In this document: one piece after another, positions 53,366-62,772 of the stretch
How the letters are laid out: the number at the start of each line of letters is the position of its first letter
How positions within the stretch are numbered: the first letter of the stretch is position 1
From: Lewinella sp. IMCC34183
GTDB lineage: Bacteria; Bacteroidota; Bacteroidia; Chitinophagales; Saprospiraceae
Length of the DNA stretch: 64,000 nt
Reading direction: 5' to 3'
Assembly: GCF_003390915.1 (NCBI RefSeq)
Contig: NZ_QMEM01000001.1
Location: 186,001 to 250,000, forward strand
The notes under the pieces: model-generated
What the model saw: only the letters and a program-made list of their open reading frames with translations
What the model was told of the DNA's origin: nothing
The model's database searches: none
Translations under genes and position numbers: made by a program

Positions 53366-54339
53366 TGACTGCTCTTTCCAGTCCGGTCCCCGAAAGTCTT
53401 CGCTGACCCGCTCGGCCAGTGCGGCCACATCCGCCGGCTCGATGTTTGCATTTCCTCCGAGGAACAGGAGGGCGAAGTGATTGAGCTTTCGGAGATCGTC
53501 TACGCCCTCCAGGTCATTGTCGGCCAGCCCCAGTTCTTCTAGCTCGGAACACGTTGCCAACCCCATAACGAAGCTGATCATGGTATGCCAGAGGTACAGG
53601 CTCCTCAGGTGACACAGAGCCGTGATCTCACCGATGTCGCGCAGGGGGTTGTCGGAAACGTTTAGCTCGATAAGATTGGGCGTATACCGCAGGAATTCGA
53701 GGTCGCTCACCTGGTTGGAGGAAAGTGTGAGCCGCTTCAGCTTGGGATGCACCGACCCGAACCGTACCTCCGAGAGGGCATTATGCTCAGGTCCAGACTC
53801 CGCAGGTTTGGCATGGCCGTGATGGTGAGCCTTCCCCGGAGGTGGTTGTCCGACAGGTTCAGGTGCCGCAGGCGGTCGTGGGCCGGCAGTTCCATTCCGT
53901 CGGTCAGGTTGTTTCCGCTCAGGTCAAGGGTGGTCAGGTAGGGGCAGCGGGCCAGCTGACGCACCGACGCGAGGGTATTGTCGCTGAGGTTCAGCCAGGT
54001 GATTTTGTGCGGGGGGGAGAAGCAATCCACGGTGGAAAGCCTATTATGGCTAAGGTCCAGTGCGGGAAGCTGGGTCAGCAGCCCGAGGGGAGCAGCATCT
54101 GTGATCCGGTTTCGCTCCAGGAACAGGCCGGTGAGCCGCGTCAGTCCGGCCAGTGGCGCGAGGTCGCTGATTCGGTTTCTCCCCAGCCGCAAGACGCGAA
54201 GCCCGGGATGGGCCTCGATGCCCGACAGGCTGTCGACGCCGGCGTCTCTGGCGTCGAGTTCCGATACGGGGGTGCTGGATGAAGCTACAGCCTGCCGGAT
54301 GATCCGGCGGAGAGGAGCATCTGATACGTTTTGGGGCAT
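53354..54339 (-). pseudogene. Leucine-rich-repeat protein, split by a frameshift
   Basis: Two minus-strand frames form one LRR protein of about 328 residues. The first (54339 to about 53785) has SDS22-type repeats such as L-R-V-L-R-L-G-R-N-R-I-S-D-L and L-T-G-L-F-L-E-R-N-R-I-T-D. The second (to 53354) continues with L-K-R-L-T-L-S-S-N-Q-V-S-D-L and ends in S-S-P-G. Adding one C after the codon AGC near 53785 joins L-D-L-S-H-N-A-L-S, a perfect repeat. Therefore a one-base loss broke it, or a sequencing error did. Cytoplasmic or exported placement is unclear; no signal peptide. Confidence 0.8.
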
Positions 54340-54502
54340 AGGGTGCTGGGTTGATCAAACAACGGGACAACGGTGCGCAACAGGCTGGGTACGGCCGGTA
54401 ACTGAGTTTCTCACGTGGCCCTACGCCAACGAAACCGTATACAACAGGCACAGGCGTATAAATACCGACAGCTGACCGGACTGCGGCCGGAGCGCGCCGG
54501 CT

Positions 54503-54510
54503 TACCTTTG
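54503..54510 (+). promoter_or_regulatory. TACCTTTG -7-type promoter box
   Basis: Perfect match to TAnnTTTG, the Bacteroidota -7 element. It ends 6 bases before ATG 54517, which both supports that start and implies a very short leader. Confidence 0.6.
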
Positions 54511-54516
54511 CGCCCT

Positions 54517-56202
54517 ATGGCCGCCCCGACCGAATTCCTGCACCCGCTCCCCCGCGATGTAAGGGACGTTGCCCCACCGGAACGTTTCACTTTCCCATTC
54601 TACTACCGCCCGCACCGGCTGGCCCGGGCCGCGGCGGCGGACCTGCAGCAGCACCTGCTGGGGCCGCGGGACTGGTCCCACGATTTCGGACTGGACGATC
54701 CCGGCACCGGCGGTCGCGGTAAAATGTTTGGCGTACTAGTCGTGCGCGACACTTCGGGCGGCCTGAACTACCTGGCCGCCTTTTCGGGCAAACTCGCCGA
54801 CAGCAACCACCTCCCCGGTTTCGTGCCGCCCGTTTTCGACTTGCTCGACGAAGCTAACTTCTACCGGGAAGGAGAACGAGAAGTCAATCGGGTAACCGAA
54901 CGAATCGAAGCACTACGTAGCGATCCGGATTTCCTCCACGCGCAGGAGGATTTTCAACGTACGGAGGAAGAAGGTAATCGCCAACTGGCCGAGGAACGCG
55001 CGTCAATCAAACAGGCAAAAGCGGACCGGCGACGTCGACGCGAGGAGGCCGCCACTACCCTAGCCCCCAGTGAGCTAAGCACGCTGGAGCAAGAACTGGC
55101 CGCGGAAAGTATTCGTCGCAGCTATGGCCTTAAGGATCTGACGAAAGCAGTGAAGTATCAACTAAAACTTAAAAAGAAAAAGCTGGATGAGTATAATTCC
55201 GCGTTAGAAGAGCTGATCGATCTTCGCAAACGGATGTCCGCCGATCTGCAACAGCGCATCTTCGCCGCCTATACCTTTCTCGACGCCGGTGGCAAAGAGC
55301 GGGAACTCGGCAGCATCTTTTCGGAGACGGTATTCGGGGTACCCCCCGCCGGGGCCGGGGAATGTGCCGCGCCTAAGCTTCTGCAGTTCGCTTATCTGCA
55401 CGACCTCGAGCCGGTAGCACTGGCCGAGTTCTGGTGGGGAGAGGCGCCCGACTCGGAGATCCGCCAGCATCTTCAGTACTACCCCGCCTGCCGCGGGAAG
55501 TGCGAGCCCATCCTTTCGCACATGCTCCGCGGCCTGGAAGTCGACCCCAACCCCTTGCTGGTCAATCCGGCCCGCGACAAGCACCTCTCCTTCGTTTACG
55601 AGGATGAGCAACTGCTGGTGGTCGACAAGCCCGCCGAGTTTCTGTCGGTACCGGGGCGGCACATCGCGGATTCCGTACACCACCGCATTCGTGAGCGGTT
55701 TCCCGAGGCTACCGGTCCCCTGATCGTGCACCGGCTCGACATGTCAACCAGCGGCTTGCTGTTGATCACCAAATCGGCGGAGGTCCACAAGCGCATCCAG
55801 CGACAGTTTTTCCGGCGAACGGTAGAGAAACGCTACGTGGCGCTCGTCGAAGGCTCGGTTGTAGGTGAAGAAGGCTACATCGACCTGCCGCTACGCGGCG
55901 ATCTCGACGATCGGCCCCGGCAGATCGTCTGTACGGAGCACGGGAAAACGGCCCGCACGCGGTGGCGGGTCCGGGAACGGCGGGGCAACCGGACACTGGT
56001 CGATCTGTGGCCCGTCACCGGTCGAACCCACCAACTGCGGGTACACTGTGCCCACCCCCTCGGGCTCGGCTGTCCCATCGTAGGGGACGACCTCTACGGA
56101 GCGCCCGCCGACCGGCTTCACCTGCACGCGGCTTGGATCAGTTTCGTCCATCCGGAAACCAAGGAACGGGTCGAATTCCAGTCCCCTTGCCCCTTCGCGT
56201 GA
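54517..56202 (+). CDS. RluA-type pseudouridine synthase with N-terminal extension
   Basis: I start at ATG 54517, 6 bases after a TAnnTTTG box; an upstream frame from GTG 54415 adds 34 low-complexity residues. Length 561. The first about 300 residues are an extension with a Lys/Glu/Arg-rich coiled coil (about 120-240). The catalytic domain (about 355-561) has V-V-D-K-P-A-E-F-L, H-R-L-D-M-S-T-S-G-L-L with the catalytic Asp, and G-R-T-H-Q-L-R-V-H. It probably makes pseudouridine in ribosomal or transfer RNA. The long extension with a coiled coil is the form seen in some Bacteroidota, and the RNA target may differ from E. coli RluA. Confidence 0.88.
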   Translation: MAAPTEFLHPLPRDVRDVAPPERFTFPFYYRPHRLARAAAADLQQHLLGPRDWSHDFGLDDPGTGGRGKMFGVLVVRDTSGGLNYLAAFSGKLADSNHLPGFVPPVFDLLDEANFYREGEREVNRVTERIEALRSDPDFLHAQEDFQRTEEEGNRQLAEERASIKQAKADRRRRREEAATTLAPSELSTLEQELAAESIRRSYGLKDLTKAVKYQLKLKKKKLDEYNSALEELIDLRKRMSADLQQRIFAAYTFLDAGGKERELGSIFSETVFGVPPAGAGECAAPKLLQFAYLHDLEPVALAEFWWGEAPDSEIRQHLQYYPACRGKCEPILSHMLRGLEVDPNPLLVNPARDKHLSFVYEDEQLLVVDKPAEFLSVPGRHIADSVHHRIRERFPEATGPLIVHRLDMSTSGLLLITKSAEVHKRIQRQFFRRTVEKRYVALVEGSVVGEEGYIDLPLRGDLDDRPRQIVCTEHGKTARTRWRVRERRGNRTLVDLWPVTGRTHQLRVHCAHPLGLGCPIVGDDLYGAPADRLHLHAAWISFVHPETKERVEFQSPCPFA

Positions 56203-56282
56203 CCACCGCACCCGCGCACCGCCGCCGCGCCGGGTTGAACAAATGGGTGCCCGGCGGGGATACAAATAGAAAAAGAGACCCC

Positions 56283-57119
56283 ATGAAACGCCTTTACCCC
56301 CTGTCCTTGCTGTTGTTTTTGATGCTGGCCTGTTCCGATGCCCCCGAACAACCCGAAGCCGCCATGCCCGAAACGGAAGCCGCCATCGAGGAAGAACTGA
56401 CCCCCGCCAACCTGGCTCCTGAGTTCGTGGAAGTGCTGGAGGCCCACGGCGGGCTGCCCGGTTGGAACAACGCCCAGGCCGTGTCGTTCCTGATTCGCGA
56501 CTTCCCCGTCGGCGACGGACAAACGACGCTGACCGACTTTCACCGCGTCAACCTCGGCAGTCGCGACCAAGTGATCGAGGGTGACAACTACGACATCGTG
56601 ACCCGCAACGACAGCACCTGGATCTCTCCGGGTACCGACGCGATCGCCCTGCCCGCCCGCCTGTACCAGGGCGCCAGCTTCTACCTCATGGGTATGCCCT
56701 TCGTATTCGCGGACGCGGGCATCACCGTGACCTACTCCGGCGAAGCGGAATACGGCGATGAAACCATGGACGAGTTCCAGGTACAGATCCCCGACGAAAT
56801 GGGCGACGGCGGCAACGACTACCTGCTGTACGCCGACCCGGAAACCCACCAGTTGCAGTACGCTGTATTCCCGGTTACCTACCCCGCTATTGCGGATATG
56901 AACCTGCAGCAAATGGTGGATTTCCAGGAGTGGCAAACGGTGGACGGACTGATCGTACCCTCCGTCCTTACGCTATATTCCGCTCCCGACGAGGTGACGG
57001 AGGGAACCCCGGGAACGACCATCGGCTTCGAGCGCGTTTCCTTCTCTCCCAGTGCCTTCGAGAGCAGCATCTTCAATGTACCGGACGACGCCCAGATCGA
57101 CCAGAGCGCCTCGATGTAG
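56283..57119 (+). CDS. DUF6503 family lipoprotein
   Basis: 278 residues from ATG 56283. Lipoprotein signal (L-M-L-A-C-S, Cys at 17), a short Glu/Ala/Pro-rich linker, and then a domain starting with V-L-E-A-H-G-G-L-P-G-W, the mark of DUF6503. Function unknown; such proteins look like single-domain, membrane-anchored beta-rich binding proteins. It ends a few bases before the convergent epimerase gene (stop at 57126). Confidence 0.8.
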   Translation: MKRLYPLSLLLFLMLACSDAPEQPEAAMPETEAAIEEELTPANLAPEFVEVLEAHGGLPGWNNAQAVSFLIRDFPVGDGQTTLTDFHRVNLGSRDQVIEGDNYDIVTRNDSTWISPGTDAIALPARLYQGASFYLMGMPFVFADAGITVTYSGEAEYGDETMDEFQVQIPDEMGDGGNDYLLYADPETHQLQYAVFPVTYPAIADMNLQQMVDFQEWQTVDGLIVPSVLTLYSAPDEVTEGTPGTTIGFERVSFSPSAFESSIFNVPDDAQIDQSASM

Positions 57120-57125
57120 GCAGGC

Positions 57126-58178
57126 TTAGGTACCCAGGCCCGGCCGACCGTTGGGGATGAGGATCCCCCGGTCGAGCTGAAACAGGTTGCTGAAGGGGTC
57201 CACCTTGAAATCCAGGTGGCCGTCCAGGTCAGCGTATGCAATGTTGGGCCGGCTGAGCGCAAAGTGCAGGCCCGCCGCGATACCCAGCCCGCACTCGTCC
57301 AGGCAGCCCACCATCACTTCGTTGGCGGCCGACTTGGCCACCGAATTGATGTGCAGGGCCGGCCAGATACCGCCCACCTTCTGTAGCTTGATGTTGATCA
57401 TGTCGGTTAGCTCGTGCTGGGTAAGCCGGAAGGCATCGGCCAGGGTCTTGAGGCTTTCATCGGCCATCACGGCGATCGGTGAATCGCGGGTGAGGGTGCC
57501 CATCACCGACTCCTCGTGGATGCTGGTGGGCTGCTCGAGAATGTCCACGCCCAGTGGCTGGGCCGCCCCGATAAAGTGCAGCGCCTGGTCGAGAGTATAG
57601 CCCTGGTTGCCGTCAAAGCGCAGGACGATCTGCGGGAACTTGTCGCGCACGACGCGGACGCGGGCAATGTCTTCCTCCACGTCAAGCCCCCCCTTGATCT
57701 TGATGATGCCGAAGCCCTGGGCAACGAATTCCCGCGCCTTGGCCAGCGTCTCGGCTACCGGCAGAATGCCGATGGTGATGCTCGTGGCGATGCGGTTGCG
57801 GTAGCCACCCAGAAATTCGTAGAGCGGCACGCCGGCAGCCTTCGCTACAAGGTCGTAGAGCGCGTTGTCCACCATCGCCAGTGCGGAACTGCGCAGCACC
57901 GGCCGCAGCTCCTCGACGATGCGTGCGTAGTGAAAGGGCTTGGCGCCGGTCAGGGCGGGGATAATGGTATCGCTGATGTGCGCTTCCACGTCTGCGGCCA
58001 GTTCGTTGGTCACCACCATATCCGGCGCGGCGCAACCGTACCCCACCAGTCCGGTGTCGGTTACGAGCCGCAACGCGAAGTTGGTCGCCTTACCGATGGT
58101 TTCGTAGGCGATCGTGTAGGGCTCGATCAGCTCCAGGTCGTAACGCTGGTATTCAACGTGGGTTATCCGCATGGCCAC
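57126..58178 (-). CDS. dgcA: Enolase-superfamily racemase/epimerase, DgcA-like
   Basis: 350 residues. Mandelate-racemase-like fold: N-terminal capping domain, then the barrel with K-I-K-G-G (about 160-164, first acid/base Lys), metal ligands D in F-D-G-N, E in L-E-Q-P and D in A-D-E-S, and the second Lys in N-I-K-L-Q-K-V-G-G (about 262-270). Dipeptide epimerases share this set, but the gene follows a DUF1611 protein, the context of DgcA, an N-acetyl-D-glutamate racemase working with DgcN. Overlaps the start of DUF1611 gene's stop by 26 bases (58153-58178). The exact substrate is inferred. Confidence 0.85.
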   Translation of the reverse strand: MAMRITHVEYQRYDLELIEPYTIAYETIGKATNFALRLVTDTGLVGYGCAAPDMVVTNELAADVEAHISDTIIPALTGAKPFHYARIVEELRPVLRSSALAMVDNALYDLVAKAAGVPLYEFLGGYRNRIATSITIGILPVAETLAKAREFVAQGFGIIKIKGGLDVEEDIARVRVVRDKFPQIVLRFDGNQGYTLDQALHFIGAAQPLGVDILEQPTSIHEESVMGTLTRDSPIAVMADESLKTLADAFRLTQHELTDMINIKLQKVGGIWPALHINSVAKSAANEVMVGCLDECGLGIAAGLHFALSRPNIAYADLDGHLDFKVDPFSNLFQLDRGILIPNGRPGLGT

Positions 58179-59241
58179 GAAGGTAGCGCGAAATGAGCTC
58201 CACCAGTTCGTCGCTCCCGTGCGCCAGTACGTCGTAGCAGGGCAGGCCCGTCTCTTCGGTGACCCGGCGGCAGGCGTCCTTGATTTCTCCCGGTTCGAGC
58301 CCTTCGTGGTTGAGGGTTATGGCCAGAACCTCCCGGCCCGAAACGACCTTGATAGCGTTGATCTGCTCGGCCAGCGAGTGCAGTCGGTAGCCGGGGAATC
58401 CGTCGTACTCCTTGCGCGTGGGCGCGTGCTGCAGGATTACGTGGTCGGGCCGCCCGGCGGCCAGGATCTCGAAGCCGCCCGGATAGGCCGGGTTCATGAG
58501 CGAGCCCTGCCCCTCGATGACGATGGCATCGGGTTTTTCGTTGCGGTAGGCGCTGACCACGGCGTGCTCGATCTCTCCCGATACGAAGTCGTTGATGCAG
58601 CTGTCCATGATCATGCTGTACTTGGCCCCCTGCATCCAGCCGGTCTGCCCGGTACCGATCATTTCGGCCCGGTAGCCTGCGTTCTGCAGGCCGTGGACGA
58701 TGAGCCAGGCGGTCGTGCGCTTGCCGATGGCCGAATCGGTACCGAGGACCGCCAGCTTCAGGCAGTCGACCGACTCGATGTCGCCCGTGAAGAAGTGCAG
58801 CGTATCCCGGTCCGGCGTTTTGCGTACGTCGCGGATCCGCACGCCGTGGTCGGCCGCGGCGCGCCGCAGGGCATCGTCGTTGGAGATGAAGTCGTGCAGG
58901 CCGCTGTCAATGTGCAGGCCGGCCTCGATGGCCTCCCGCACGGCGGTGCGGCCCGCTGCGGGCAGGCGGCCACCGTCGGGGGCGAGGCCGACCACGAAGT
59001 GGGTGACCCGTTCCCGGCTCTCGGAGAGGGCATCCTGCAGGCTGGAGAATATTGGAATACCGTTGGGCTTGCCGTCCAGCACTTCGCCGCTGTCGCGGCC
59101 GGCGTAGGGGCGGTCGATGACGCCGAGGACGCGGTAGCGCTTGGTGAAGCGCACCAGGCCGTGGGCGGTTTTTCCGTTGGGGGTATTGAAGGCGCCGTCG
59201 GCGTAGACTATCGCGGTACCGTCGAGGGGTGCTTGTTGCAT
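58153..59241 (-). CDS. dgcN: DUF1611 P-loop protein, DgcN-like D-amino-acid N-acetyltransferase
   Basis: 362 residues. An N-terminal NAD-binding-like domain (G-L-V-R-F, G-V-I-D-R) is followed by a P-loop-like G-T-D-S-A-I-G-K-R-T-T (about 168-178) and I-E-G-Q-G-S-L-M-N-P. This matches DUF1611, whose studied member DgcN acetylates D-glutamate so that DgcA can racemise it. Its stop overlaps the dgcA-like start, and a PLP enzyme gene ends 8 bases before it, so the three probably form an operon in the order 60305 to 57126. Confidence 0.8.
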   Translation of the reverse strand: MQQAPLDGTAIVYADGAFNTPNGKTAHGLVRFTKRYRVLGVIDRPYAGRDSGEVLDGKPNGIPIFSSLQDALSESRERVTHFVVGLAPDGGRLPAAGRTAVREAIEAGLHIDSGLHDFISNDDALRRAAADHGVRIRDVRKTPDRDTLHFFTGDIESVDCLKLAVLGTDSAIGKRTTAWLIVHGLQNAGYRAEMIGTGQTGWMQGAKYSMIMDSCINDFVSGEIEHAVVSAYRNEKPDAIVIEGQGSLMNPAYPGGFEILAAGRPDHVILQHAPTRKEYDGFPGYRLHSLAEQINAIKVVSGREVLAITLNHEGLEPGEIKDACRRVTEETGLPCYDVLAHGSDELVELISRYLRGHADNPR

Positions 59242-59249
59242 GTAGGGGA

Positions 59250-60305
59250 TTAGCGTTTTGCGGTTAGTACCGCTACTTTTAGCGTGGGTTCATCCGCGGG
59301 GCTGTTTTCGGTCAGCGCGATCAGTCCGGCCGTCGATGCCGGCAGTACCTGCAGGGCCTCGCGCTGGCTAAGGTAGGTGGACATCCGCTTGAGCTGCTGG
59401 TCGGAGACGTTGTGGGCCCCTCCCCCGCTTTCGTACAGCGCATCCAGGGCTTCCTGCCCGTCGAAGCTGTGCCAGTTGATCAGGGGCTCGTTGATGCGGG
59501 TTTCGCGGATCTTTTCGGGGCGCAGGTCCTCGCACCGGCGGCTGCCCCGGCGGAAAGAGGAAACGATGGGGTTCTTGTGCGTACTGGAGGCGGCTACCAT
59601 ACGCGGTAGCACGGCGATGCGGCTCTGGTCGCGCAGCCGCGCAAACCCCTGGTGAATACCCGCCAGCAAGGTCCCGTTACTCACGGGTACGGCCACCACG
59701 TCGGGTGCCCGGCCCAGGGTGGTCACGATCTCGTCGGCGATGGTGGCGTAGGCGCGCAGCTGCAGGTCGGTGTTGGCGGCGCCGGGGTTGGCGTTATACC
59801 ACCCCCTGCGCTGCGCTTCGGCGTTGCTGAAGGCCACCGTGTCCTCGTAGGTTCCCGGCGGCCGGTAGATGCGGGCACCGAGGCGCTCCATCTCCCCCAG
59901 CCGGTGGGTGTGGTACCCGGCCGGAATGAAGATCTCGCAATCGATTCCCGCAAGCGAACAGGCCAGTGCTACGGCCACGCCGTAGTTGCCGCAGGTGGCC
60001 AGGGAGACGGTCTCCCGGCCGTCGATGAGTGCGTCCTCTACGTGGGCGAAGGCGATCCGGTCCTTCTGCGTACCGGTGGGGTTCTCCCCCTCGAATTTCA
60101 TAAAGAGCTGCGATTGGTTGAAATCGCGCTCGAGGCCACGCGAGCGGCGCATCCACGTGTCGCCGATCTCCTCCCCGATCAATTGACCGAAGGCGGTGAT
60201 GCGGTCCAGCTGGGAAGCGCTGCGGTTGCCGCTGACCAGGGCAAGCTCGCGGGCGGTGCGGGAGACGGTGTTACTGGCGGTACGCACGGCGTCGCGTAAG
60301 GTCAT
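59250..60305 (-). CDS. PLP-dependent (fold type II) enzyme, threonine-synthase-like
   Basis: I start at ATG 60305 (M-T-L-R-D-A-V), as the 43 earlier in-frame residues are Arg/Pro-rich and unlike the family. 351 residues. The PLP lysine is in E-N-P-T-G-T-Q-K-D-R at about 73-82, followed by T-C-G-N-Y-G-V-A-V-A, the phosphate-binding asparagine loop. Relatives include threonine synthase and diaminopropionate ammonia-lyase. As first gene of the D-amino-acid operon it may deaminate or otherwise process a linked amino acid. The exact reaction cannot be told from the sequence. Confidence 0.8.
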   Translation of the reverse strand: MTLRDAVRTASNTVSRTARELALVSGNRSASQLDRITAFGQLIGEEIGDTWMRRSRGLERDFNQSQLFMKFEGENPTGTQKDRIAFAHVEDALIDGRETVSLATCGNYGVAVALACSLAGIDCEIFIPAGYHTHRLGEMERLGARIYRPPGTYEDTVAFSNAEAQRRGWYNANPGAANTDLQLRAYATIADEIVTTLGRAPDVVAVPVSNGTLLAGIHQGFARLRDQSRIAVLPRMVAASSTHKNPIVSSFRRGSRRCEDLRPEKIRETRINEPLINWHSFDGQEALDALYESGGGAHNVSDQQLKRMSTYLSQREALQVLPASTAGLIALTENSPADEPTLKVAVLTAKR

Positions 60306-60498
60306 AGAGAAAAGGGGTTTGCGGCGGTGCGCAGGTGCGGTGACCACCGGAAAGCGGCGGGCCGGGCCAGGCGGGCAAACGGAAAAGATCCATCGGATAC
60401 GGGCGGTTGCACGAAAGGACGTAGGTTCAGGCAAGGGTCAAACCCCGGCCCGCCCCCGCGGGTTTGGCGATGCGGCCGGTTTCTGCGCCGGCACGGCG

Positions 60499-60507
60499 TA
60501 TCTTTCC
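60499..60507 (+). promoter_or_regulatory. TATCTTTCC box before the dienelactone hydrolase gene
   Basis: TAnnTTTn element 15 bases before ATG 60523; a plausible -7 promoter element with a short leader. Confidence 0.45.
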
Positions 60508-60522
60508 CTAAATCCGTATCCC

Positions 60523-61409
<887 letters not shown>

Positions 61410-61413
<4 letters not shown>

Positions 61414-62147
61414 CGGTAGATCATTTGCGTAAATGAAAAGCGCACGTCCTCTCCGCCAGTAAGTACGGATACGGTCAAGCGCTCCGATTCATCGGCCCGC
61501 GGGAACACCAGCTTCCCCATCGCCGACTCGCCGGGGCGGATCGTGGTCTTGCGCATGCTGTAGTCCAGCCAAAAAAAGCGGTTGTCGGGCGCGGGTAGAT
61601 CCGAGACCTGGCCGCTGCGCGCGGCCTCCCGCTGCCAGATCGCAACGGTGGCAGCATCCGCTACCGAAGCGCCCAGCTGCGCGTAGGCCTGGTCGCCGTT
61701 GTCGGTGACGGTACTTACGTCCGTACTGGTCGCCGCGTACACGGCCGTGCCAACGAGCACCGCCGCACCGACCCAGGCCAGGGTGCGGGCGGTGCGCTGC
61801 TGGCGGACGTCGTCCAGGTCCATACTCAACAGCTGAAATTCGGGATCGATGGCCGGCAGGAAGGGGCCGCCCTCCGGCAGCAGCCTGGCGGTAGCGGGGT
61901 CGAAGAGGACATCGGATGTCCCGCGGTTGGTGACCACAAGATCGAAAACGAGGTACTCCCGAGAAGCATCGTAGTAGTTAATCTCTACGTCGGTGCCTGC
62001 GACCGACCGGCGCTGTATGGGGTTGCCGTATTCGTACCGGTCAATGCTCTCCTCGGTTGAGGGTGCGACGCGCACTACCCGCAGCGGGCGGCCGCAGGAA
62101 AAGAAAAGGAGGGTCAATAGGGGGAACAGAAAGTAGCAGTGTTTCAT
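61410..62147 (-). CDS. Hypothetical lipoprotein with an internal hydrophobic segment
   Basis: I start at ATG 62147 (M-K-H-C-Y-F), giving a lipoprotein signal with F-F-S-C (Cys about 18). Length 245. A second hydrophobic stretch at about 122-140 (A-W-V-G-A-A-V-L-V-G-T-A-V-Y-A-A) could be a membrane helix. The first half is beta-rich and the last third beta-rich too (T-I-R-P-G-E-S-A-M-G-K-L-V-F). I recognise no family. It overlaps the dienelactone hydrolase gene by 4 bases. Confidence 0.65.
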
Positions 62148-62232
62148 AGGGCCGGTTTTGACGTATAAAATAGCGGGTTTGCCGCGCATCCTACGTTTCG
62201 GACCGGGGTTTAATGAAACCTTAAGCCACCGT

Positions 62233-62697
62233 TCAGCGATTCAGCACCTGCTTGTCAAAAGGGTTGAGTCCAACCCCCTGCACCTGCGCTTCCGCCTCGA
62301 TGCGAAATTCACTGTTGACGCCCCGCAGCTTTTTCGCCGCCCAGGCCAGCCCGCCGAAGAAGGGGTTGCGGCTGCCAAAAGCGTCAACCGGCGACGGCAG
62401 GGGCTCGAAGGAAAGACGGAAGTTCACCTCTACGGGAACACCTTCCGCCGGGACCTCGATGAGATCGGTGACGATCTGCCGGCCGAGCTCGTACTCGTCG
62501 ACCAGCTGGTTGTCGTCCTTACCGCGAGAATATTTCTCGACCAGGACGATCTTGATGGCGGAAACGGTCTGCGGGTGCTTGCTCGTCAGGCGGATCCGCC
62601 CGGCGATGCTCCCCATCCCGGGGTGAAAGTCGGGGGGGAGCAGCAGCTCCAGTTTGACGCCCTCGATTCCCAACCATTGTTTTACTTTACCTAGCAT
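62233..62697 (-). CDS. Spo0M-like (SpoOM) protein, short
   Basis: 154 residues that start with M-L-G-K-V-K-Q-W-L-G-I-E-G-V-K and contain I-A-G-R-I-R-L-T-S-K and I-K-I-V-L-V-E-K-Y, as in arrestin-like Spo0M-type proteins. It is shorter than Bacillus Spo0M (about 250), covering the N-terminal beta-sandwich. In non-sporulating bacteria its role is unknown and may concern cell-shape or protein sorting. It runs opposite to the DUF58 gene, with about 75 bases between starts. Confidence 0.8.
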   Translation of the reverse strand: MLGKVKQWLGIEGVKLELLLPPDFHPGMGSIAGRIRLTSKHPQTVSAIKIVLVEKYSRGKDDNQLVDEYELGRQIVTDLIEVPAEGVPVEVNFRLSFEPLPSPVDAFGSRNPFFGGLAWAAKKLRGVNSEFRIEAEAQVQGVGLNPFDKQVLNR

Positions 62698-62761
62698 GCT
62701 CCGAAATTAGTACCATTCGGGTAGTGTACCCGTTCTTATCGACAAACGCCCCCCAGCCCCA

Positions 62762-62769
62762 TAAGTTAG
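62762..62769 (+). promoter_or_regulatory. TAAGTTAG -7-like box before the DUF58 gene
   Basis: Close to TAnnTTnG; it ends 3 bases before ATG 62773. This is a fourth case in the window of a box directly before a start codon. Confidence 0.4.
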
Positions 62770-62772
62770 CCT

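Noticed and set aside
57516-58196. Plus-strand frame over the epimerase gene
   Set aside because: Antisense shadow of an enolase-superfamily gene with all catalytic residues.
58171-59253. Long plus-strand frame over the DUF1611 gene
   Set aside because: Antisense shadow; the minus strand has the P-loop and operon spacing.
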